Position numbers and translations under genes: made by a program. Positions 56,778 to 64,000 of a DNA stretch of 64,000 bases are shown here, one piece after another. The notes below the pieces were generated by a model. It saw only the letters and a program-made list of their open reading frames with translations, was not told the origin of the DNA and did no database searches. This stretch comes from Polyodon spathula (taxonomy: Eukaryota; Chordata; Actinopteri; Acipenseriformes; Polyodontidae): assembly GCF_017654505.1 (NCBI RefSeq), contig NC_054535.1, positions 50,886,348-50,950,347 of the forward strand. Direction: 5' to 3'. The first letter of the stretch is position 1. Each line of letters opens with the position of its first letter.

Positions 56778-57247
56778 TATATAAAAATCATCACGAAACA
56801 ACATTTCCAGCAAGTTGGGCACTGTTTTAAACGAGGCATTTCAGAATGCTGTGCTTGCCTTTTTTCTGTCCCATGACTGACTCGCTCTAAAGCAGCACAA
56901 CACCTTTTTGCCCCAGATGGCCTTCCATAAAGATCACTGTGCTTGCATGCGCATAATTTGGTTTGTTTACTTTTTGCTGTCTAAAAGTTTTAAAGAGTCT
57001 CAAGAGCTGCTGTGTTGATCCTGTTTTTTTTAATTTTTATATATATATATTAATCTCACATCTCACATATCACACTGAGCTCTCTCATTTGCCTTTTTTG
57101 AAACTGTCATGCAACTTCTGGTGAGGCGGTAAATAAGTGCATGGTATTTCTGTAATTTCTAGCGAATACGAACATCAGATTTTTGTATCCGAATACATGT
57201 CATAAAATATTCATTCGAATATTCTGATATTTGTCCTAGCACTAATT

Positions 57248-58440
57248 TAAAATTGGTTCTGTGTAAAAGTGAGGAAAAAAACGTAGGGAAATATTAATGT
57301 CATTGTCAAACAGGACTGTTGAAGAGTGTCATATAAAGAGATAATAATGAGATCAGAGGTTCTGTGTAGAAGGCGATGATTTATACAGCCTGTAAGTTAA
57401 GTTCAGATGTATCCGTTGTTATCAGGGGAACATTCTGTGGCATTTAATCTTCTGAGGAAATGAGTGAATACAGAGCCCCCAGAGAGGAATGAAGAGAACG
57501 ATCTCATCTGTAACATAACTGTCATTTTATAAATATTAGGAATTAAACTAAACTATGCTAAAATGCATAGCTACAGAAGTGATGTAATGCCCTAGGGCTG
57601 TACAAGACCATTACATTCTCCAGACCTTTGAAATCTCCCTGTTCCCTGTGAGGGGTTCTCCCAATTCAGGTTATTTTGATCAGTCGTCATGTAACTGTGA
57701 AAACTAGCTGACTAATATTTCCATCTAGAAAAATATTTGCAAATAAGTGTTTTGTTTTCAACTGTCAGTATCCATGGATACTATTATTGTTATTTAATCA
57801 AATGTAATTTGATTATTAACTTATACCATTGTTTAAGACTTGTCATTGATATTTAATTATTCATATTAAATAACTATTAATAACACAAGGCTTAGGATAA
57901 TTGATATAACAATAAAAAAATAAAACCACAACCCTTCAAATTGCCATCCCCAGATGGAGCAGTGTTGTCCAGGGTTGTCTAGAAACCGTGATGTGTTTTG
58001 TTAATTATTGTTGACATTGACAATGGTAAAATATTATGTTTTAAAATAACTTTTAAACCCTAAAGTTCCACATTGCGATTTTTACAGTGGCTAATGAGGT
58101 CATTTGAAATTAAAAACTTAGGTTTAAGAAATCTGTAGTGATGTCCTAAGATATTGCCACAGTCATGACGTCACACAGGGTTAGGGTTATGATTGGATTT
58201 AACACCCTACCACCTGATTTACATCAGAGCCGTGCTCAGGGTTTTTCAAGGCAAAAAGAAACATTGACATTTTCAGCTTGATCAGGTCAAGGGGTCAGAA
58301 GTTATAGACGGCTGAAACTTCGGTTGATTTTGGTCCCCCATTCCCCCATCCTTTAATAAATCTTTTACTCAAAAATATTGAGCCAGATACTTGTATTATG
58401 TGTCTTTTTATTGGAAATTGTATGATGAATCCAAAATGAT
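57248..58440. other. jak2 intron 7, nothing recognised
   Basis: No conserved domain or terminal repeat. Confidence 0.45.
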
Positions 58441-58441
58441 A

Positions 58442-59021
58442 TTAACCCTTAGCGGTCCATTTATTCAGCGCTTGTCAGGCGGGTCAGGTCCAATTTATTT
58501 TCACAAGCGCTGCTTAACAAAATTGTTTTTTTTCAGAGTAAAACAGGTTTAAAAGGCACTGAATTGCAAAAGGACACTCAGTACTATATCTCCAGCCAAG
58601 GCCCACCCCTTGTTTGTTGTATTTTTCAGATACCTCTTTATAGATGTGCATACTGATAAATCCTCTCCTGAGCACTTGTTTTATCACCAAACTCCTGAAT
58701 AATACGATCCAAGTCATTATTTTATTACTATAACGGCTCAAAAAGCTGTGGTATTCTTTGAGCGCTGGTTGCGGAAGCAGCTCTCTCCTTTGTTTGTGTC
58801 CGTGTTATCTCTGTGGTGCACTGGGCTATCAGATATGCCCTTTTTTCGGCTTCATTTGGCTCCTATTGGTCTCACTTGGCCATTGAAAGTTCTTCTCTGC
58901 TTTTTCTGGAGAAAAAACAACTTGATGTCTTTTTGATGATGTCGGAGAGGGTCCGACATCGGACTGGATAGGGAAAATTGTAATGTCGGACCTGGTCCGA
59001 CATAGGACAACAAAGGGTTAA
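58442..59021 (+). mobile_element. piggyBac-like MITE, longest copy
   Basis: 580 bp flanked by TTAA on both sides. Left end CCCTTAGCGGTCCATTTATT, right end GGACAACAAAGGG. Non-coding. The two other copies are deleted (21952-22264) or truncated (12733-13052) versions. Near the right end is an inverted motif with CCTGGTCCGACAT. Confidence 0.85.
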
Positions 59022-59439
59022 AACACATTTAAGAAACAAAGAAGTAATATATTTAATTTTTTTCCCCCCATCATCTTTGGGAAAAACATTAATAATTAAT
59101 ATATTAAACATTTTTTACAGGAAGGTAATAATATGTTTGTTTGCTGTCAAAAACATCAAATGACCCCCCCACACACACAATTCCAGAAAATTCAGAATAA
59201 TAAATATCTTGAGCGAAAGTTTGTGAGATACTGTCCCGATTTCTCTAAATTTTTCAGACATTTTCAGTTATTCCAATCCAAATTGTGTCTGCTTAGATGC
59301 AAGAAACAAAACCTCCTCTCCTACTCAATATGCAACAGTGTCCTTTTCCTCAGCTTTCATCTATGCCACCCCTGGAGGTTCTCACAACAGTTTGTGATGG
59401 ACTAGTAGAGAGGGAAGAGGGATGAAGCTGTTTGTGGTA
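59022..59439. other. jak2 intron 7, nothing recognised
   Basis: A short C/CA-rich patch at 59163-59180. No gene. Confidence 0.45.
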
Positions 59440-59990
59440 AGTGGATATTTAGAAAATGGATCGGAGATTTTCTTTAACCTGATTGGTCAATACGAAGGCT
59501 TTAATCTCTGGTAAAGGCCCTTGAATGTTATCTTTTTTAAACTGTTTGATCACTGTTCCAAATCAAACCGCCAGAAAATACGTGAATACAGTATTCATAT
59601 GCTTTACCGTTCTTGTACACGCCCTGTGAATGTTGTCTAAATGTAGGTTAATTGTGCTTCCTCGCTGTCCTATCTGTCTATTTGAATTTTAGTATAGCAA
59701 ATAAAGTAAAAATAAATAAAATTCAGAATATTGTTTGCTGTTGGCAGCAATACAGTAACCACAATGTGGTGTTGCTGTTTTTGTACAACTGTTTTATTTT
59801 CTGGTAATAATAAACCGCGCAGCAGTGCATTCATTCATTATCTTACTCACAGTGCTGTATATTCATTTCTGGTCTAACATCACCCACTACAGCCTTCTTT
59901 GTGACAGTGACGTGTTAAAGAAATAAAACAACTGGATGCAGTTTGATTTACTTTCAGAAACTTTATTTCAGCATTTCACAGTAATGGTGC
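59440..59990 (-). mobile_element. LTR-like family B fragment with nested family-A piece
   Basis: Third family-B copy. It is interrupted at 59766-59906 by a shortened family-A LTR; family-B sequence resumes with GAAATAAAACAACTGGATGC. About 20 bp of family B is lost at the junction compared with 19240-19265. Confidence 0.6.
59766..59906 (+). mobile_element. LTR family A, internally deleted, nested
   Basis: Starts TGTGGTGTTG and ends TTTGTGACA, the family-A ends, but is only 141 bp, so about 450 bp of the LTR has been lost. CTGGTCTAACATCACCCACT matches the 3' part of other copies. Confidence 0.6.
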
Positions 59991-61310
59991 ACAGTAACAG
60001 GCACTGTGCTCTCATCTCTAATAAAGCCAGGAAGAAGGCTTTGAATAAACTTTATAAACACACACTGAACAAGTTACTAAACAAACTACTAACACTTTTT
60101 TTTTTTTTTTTCGCTAATAAATTTTAGGACTTAACAGTAACTTAAATACTGAAACTTCTAAAAATATACAAACATGCACTCAAATCCTAACAAACAAATA
60201 CATTTTAAAAAAAGTTAGTTGTATTTTTATTCTTTGACATATTTTGCAAACAGTTCACAAACCATGCTTGCATTTCTGTATGTATTCTGTATTACCTGAA
60301 CTAAAGAACAGTTCCATGTAAGTGGAAGCTTTTTTTTTTTAGTATTGAAGTATTATTTGGCAATTGGAAAGACCCATGAAATGTCCGCTGCTGGGATACC
60401 ACAAATGGAATTCTGAGCAAACCGCATTACTCATGGAATAATGAGGAAATATTTGTATTCATTCGCAACAAATACTAGTGCTGCATAAAATAATATAAAA
60501 AAAAACAAACAGGGAAATGTTAATGTGTTTTTTTTTTAACCTTCCATTTTGTAATAGCAATAAAACCCTCTTGTTGACTTGGACTTGTGTTCTGAGTTTT
60601 TAGCAGTGAAAATGATCTCTTGTTCAGAGACAAAGATGAAGGTTATGCTGTGTAAGGGAGTCTTGCTGAATGAAAACATATCCTCTGGAGTTAAAATCTG
60701 ACCAATTAATAATTTCTTTCTCTTGACTGTTCTCCTGATAGCAACACAAGCTTATGCTCATAGCATAAAGTTAAGGAGACCAGACGTCCCGTTTTGGACG
60801 GGACAGTCCCACTTTTGGAACACTGGTCGCAGTGTCCCCAGAACCTTTCTGGGGACACTCATTTCGTCCTGTTTTTTTTCACATAGCATTGTCACGGTAA
60901 AAGAATATTGTATTGTCATGCAGGCTGCTGTGTTACTACCATATCTAAGTTATTACAGTATAGTGGCACTTGATGTGACTTGAATGTGTTGGAATTATTC
61001 CCTTCATGCATGATATTTGTATATCTGTGTGCAAACAACTTTGTTCATGTGTCGCTGTAGGCGATATTTGGAGAAATCAACGCTGTCATGTCACATCACT
61101 GTGCCATGTTTACGCTGCAGTGCACTGAAGCTTGTCGTGGTTTGAACACTTTGTGCATCAAAATAGCCCATCACAACAATAGGAGGGGCTGTAAAACATG
61201 ACAAAAGTATTTGGAAACATATTTTTTATTGAAATAAGTATATATTCACTTTCAGTTTACTCTCTAAGAAATGTGTACTTGTGAATAATACAAAAGAATT
61301 TATGAACTAG
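59991..61310. other. jak2 intron 7, nothing firm recognised
   Basis: The patch GACGTCCCGTTTTGGACGGG at about 60784-60803 is a small inverted repeat that may be a DNA transposon end. The 86-codon frame over it has no motif. Confidence 0.4.
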
Positions 61311-61316
61311 TTATTT

Positions 61317-61898
61317 TCAGCCATGGAAGATACTCAGTTTTTGAGGACGGCCTGTTCTAGACAGATTAACAGTTGTGCCATATTCTCTCCATTTCTTAAT
61401 AATGGACTTTACTGTGCTCTGGGGGATATTCAGTGCTTTGGAAATGTTCTTATATCCTACCCCTGATCGGTGCTTTTGAAGAACCATATTCTGGATTTGC
61501 TTTGAATGTTCCTTCGTCTTCATGATGTAGTCTTTGTTAGGAAATGTACTAACCAACTGTGGGACCTCCCAAGGACAAGTGTATTTAACCTGAAATCATG
61601 ACTCCATTCAACTAATTATGTGACCTATAAAGACAATTGGTTGCACCAGAGCTTATTTAGGTGTGTCATAGCAAAGGGGGTGAATACGTATGCAATCAGT
61701 TATTTTCTGTTTTTGTAATTAAGTTAGAACAATTTCTAGATTTTATTTTTCACTTTGACATTATGGACTTTTTTTGTGTTGATCAAAGGCAAAAACTCTT
61801 TTAAATTAAATCTATTTGGATTCCATGTTGTAACACAATAAAATGTTGAATAGTCCAAGGGGGGGGGGGGGTGGAAGACTTTTGAGAGCCACTGTGTA

Positions 61899-61899
<1 letters not shown>
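61317..61899 (-). mobile_element. Tc1-like transposon, 5' end and N-terminal transposase only
   Basis: Minus-strand frame 61523-61317 reads MKTKEHSKQIQNMVLQKHRS, then NISKALNIPQSTVKSIIKKW and GRPQKLS, the N-terminal DNA-binding part of a Tc1 transposase. It is cut at 61317. Above it is the long terminal repeat ending GAGAGCCACTGTGTA at 61898, with a G13 run at 61859-61871. Confidence 0.8.

Positions 61900-61902
<3 letters not shown>

Positions 61903-61982
<80 letters not shown>
61903..61982. repeat. Palindromic (TG)n(TA)n(CA)n microsatellite
   Basis: About 21 TG, 7 TA and 12 CA units in this order, so the right 60 bases form a near-perfect palindrome. It sits exactly between the ends of two Tc1 elements. 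Confidence 0.95.
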
Positions 61983-61983
61983 A

Positions 61984-63530
61984 GTGGTTTGCAGAATTAT
62001 TCACCCCCCTACAAAATTTTCACATTTTGTTGGCACCTGAGCATACGCCACAACGGTTTCAAATTAGACTTTATATGTAGAATCTACACAAACTATTCCA
62101 CATTGTTAAAGTAAAAAAATGCATACAGAATATAAATAAGTAAGATTTACAGAGAAAAACAGATTAACCCACTTGCTACTACAGCCCTAAATCAACTCAG
62201 GTGCAAATGAATTGTTTGAAAGGTCACAAAATTTGTTAAATGGTTTCAGCCTGTGTGTACTCAAAGTGGTTTAACTTGTAGATCATTTCCCTCAGGTATA
62301 TAAAGACTTTCAAGCTGCAACTCACATAGCGATCCAACAAAGTAACCATGAAGACCAAGGAGCTTTCGAAACAAGTCAGGGATAAAGTGGTAGAGAGGCA
62401 CAGAGCAGGAGAAGGGTATAAGAACATTTTGAGGTGCTGATTATCCCTCTTAGCACAGTGAAGTACATCATTAAGAAGTGGAAGATGCATCATACCACCC
62501 AGACACTACCCAGATCAGATCGACCTCCCCAACTGAGCAGCTGGTCAAGCAGGAAACTGATTTGGGTTGTCACTCTAAAGCCAACAATGACCTTGAGAGA
62601 TCTGCAAAGTTCTGTGTCTGAGATGGGAGTCAGTGTTCACACATCAACAATAAGCCAGTCCCTACACAAAGCTGGTCTGTATGGACAGGTGACAAGAAAG
62701 AAGCCATTACTCAAAAAGCTTCATCTTAAAGCACGTATGGAGTTTGTGAAAAAGCATGTAGGTGATACTGCAGACATGTGGAAAAAGATTTTGTGTTCAG
62801 ACGAGACAAAAATTGAACTTTTCGGTCCTAAATTCCAAGCATTCTGTCTGCCGCAAGCCCAACACTGCACATCACCTAGTCAACACCATCCCAACTGTCA
62901 AGCATGGTGGTTGCAGTATCATGCTATGGGGATGCTTCTCTTCAGCAGGGACTGGGAAGCTTGTCAGGAATAGAGGAGAGAATGGATTGTGCAAAGTATA
63001 GGCAAATCCTTGAGGAAAACCTATTTGAGTCAGCCAAGACCTGAAACTGGATAGGAAATTCACATTTCAGCAGGACAATGACCTGAAGCACAAAGCCAAA
63101 GCCACACTGGAGTGGTTTAACAAGAAGAGAATTCGTTTTCGTCAGTGGCCCAGTCAAAGTCCTGACTTGAATCCAGATGAAAAATTTATGGTGAAACGAT
63201 CCCCAACAAACTCAACTGGAGCAATTTTCCAGTGAAGAATAGGCTAAAATTTCACCATCCTACTGTGTAAAGCTGGTAGAGACCTATCCAGAAAGGCTCA
63301 TAGCAGTAATTGCTGCAAAAGGTGCTTCTACCAACTAGTGACTTAAGGGGTTGAATACTTATTACTCTTTGCAAGTTTTGCTGACATTTAACCTCCTCCT
63401 CATATAACAGTGTTCAGTTTAATCCCACTACAGCTTTGGAAAAAAAAAGTTTGTTTGAAAAACTGCATAAATTATTTGTAATTCAACAAAATGTGACATT
63501 ATTAGTAGGAGGTGAATATTTCTGCAAACC
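61984..63530 (+). mobile_element. Tc1-like transposon, full length with both termini
   Basis: Left end GGTTTGCAGAATTATTCACC and right end GGTGAATATTTCTGCAAACC are inverted repeats that continue inward through CACATTTTGTTG. Length about 1.55 kb. The right end touches a TA tract. It encloses one + strand transposase relic. Confidence 0.9.
62349..63335 (+). pseudogene. Tc1-like transposase, frameshifted
   Basis: Starts MKTKELSKQVRDKVVERHRA. A shift near 62430 breaks the first helix-turn-helix, and the next frame continues IPLSTVKYIIKKWKMHHTTQ. All three catalytic regions survive in different frames: [11 protein letters not shown] (Asp), then after a shift near 62835 [36 protein letters not shown] (Asp) and [15 protein letters not shown] (Glu). 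At least three shifts and one stop. It is the only Tc1 copy here in which all three acidic residues can be seen. Confidence 0.8.
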
Positions 63531-63540
63531 ATATATATAT

Positions 63541-63644
63541 ATGAGCTAATTTAGGATTGCTATTACAAGGGGGATGGACACTTATCTATTTTTTCTGCAA
63601 ATTTCTAGAATATTTTTCACTTGAAGTTGAAGTAGGATGTATAT

Positions 63645-63708
<64 letters not shown>

Positions 63709-63782
63709 GCATTATTAATTCCAGGCTATAAATCAACAAAAGGTGAACATTGTGAAAGGGGGTGTAGATTTTCTATAGGCAC

Positions 63783-63790
<8 letters not shown>
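63541..63790 (+). mobile_element. Tc1-like terminal fragment, second copy
   Basis: Same sequence as 20-253 (GAGCTAATTTAGGATTGCTA, GGATGGACACTTATC, TATTTTTCACTTGAAG, AGGCTATAAATCAACAAAAG), with a (TA)n tract inserted at about 63639-63704 where the first copy has an A run. It ends with TATAGGCACTGTGTGTA, the outer terminus. Confidence 0.7.

Positions 63791-63835
<45 letters not shown>
63639..63835. repeat. Two (TA)n microsatellites
   Basis: TA arrays at about 63639-63704 and 63787-63835, inside and beyond the Tc1 terminus. Confidence 0.95.
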
Positions 63836-63838
<3 letters not shown>

Positions 63839-64000
63839 TAGAGTACTGTATACAATACAAATACAGTAGTTTAGAACAATTACAAAAAAAGTCTTTAAAA
63901 GTCTTTAAAAAATCTCTAAATAAGCTGTCTTAGAGGCAGGGTAAATCTCTTTTTAATTTTCTGTGTTAAATTGTAGACATACATTTTATCCTGCATAGAA

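Larger units (their letters stand above)
54446..57247. mobile_element. hAT-like non-autonomous repeat split by a Tc1 element
   Basis: The left end AGTGCTAGGACAAACACAGG (54451) and the complement of the right end (57247 inward: AGTGCTAGGACAAATATCAG) agree at nearly every base over 14 positions, and the next 60 bases are similar in composition (ATATTTGTTTGGATA against TGTATTCGGATA). Its left half is repeated at 24850-25265. A Tc1 transposon (55130-56686) and microsatellites lie inside. Flanking octamers do not match well, so the hAT assignment is tentative. Confidence 0.5.

Noticed and set aside
56627..56876. Arg-Glu repeat protein
   Set aside because: Translation of the (GA)n microsatellite beside a Tc1 terminus.
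60723..60983. An 86-codon + strand frame
   Set aside because: It covers a small inverted repeat likely to be a transposon end and shows no protein motif.
61736..62114. Cys-Val and Thr-His repeat proteins
   Set aside because: Translations of the (TG)n/(CA)n array.

Overview
The window is eukaryotic, almost certainly from a ray-finned fish. It is AT-rich and full of microsatellites. Long introns carry decayed DNA transposons and retrotransposons, and the only host gene I can support is a Janus kinase 2 (jak2) orthologue on the + strand. The mix of elements (Tc1, piggyBac-like, Harbinger, hAT, DIRS, Tx1-like LINE, restriction-like-endonuclease non-LTR, L2-like LINE, several LTR families) suits a fish with a large, repeat-rich genome. 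A sturgeon or paddlefish-like lineage is my best guess, from the general look of the repeats only.

Layout. 1-24.4 kb lies upstream of the first recognisable jak2 coding exon. It holds a non-LTR retrotransposon 3' part (minus strand), two Tc1-like transposons, a SINE, an hAT remnant, a piggyBac-type MITE, pieces of four LTR-like families and many (TA)n tracts. 24.4-53.7 kb is jak2: seven coding exons (24414-24633, 35896-36019, 40393-40510, 45236-45381, 50177-50495, 52026-52145, 53591-53748). Phases agree at every junction and the exons give 401 full codons plus two bases of the next. They cover the N-terminus and the whole FERM domain and stop at the FERM-SH2 boundary. The SH2, pseudokinase and kinase exons must lie beyond the right edge. 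The first intron (11.3 kb) holds a Tx1-like LINE remnant, two DIRS-type elements (one with a solo LTR nested in it) and an hAT remnant with a SINE. Introns 2-4 hold a Harbinger transposase fragment, RLE-retrotransposon and L2-like LINE pieces. Introns 5 and 6 (1.5 and 1.4 kb) look free of recognisable repeats. 53.7-64 kb is the start of a seventh intron longer than 10 kb, with an hAT-like repeat interrupted by a Tc1 element, a second full piggyBac-type MITE, nested LTR pieces and a run of Tc1 copies.

How the parts relate. Only jak2 looks like a functional cellular gene: it encodes a cytokine-receptor-associated tyrosine kinase. All transposon reading frames I examined carry stops, frameshifts, truncations or lost catalytic residues. 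The most informative structure is the nesting and pairing of repeat families: LTR in DIRS, LTR in LTR, Tc1 in an hAT-like repeat, SINE in hAT, and Tc1 copies sitting in TA microsatellites. I found no RNA gene, CRISPR array or undescribed enzymatic system that I can defend.
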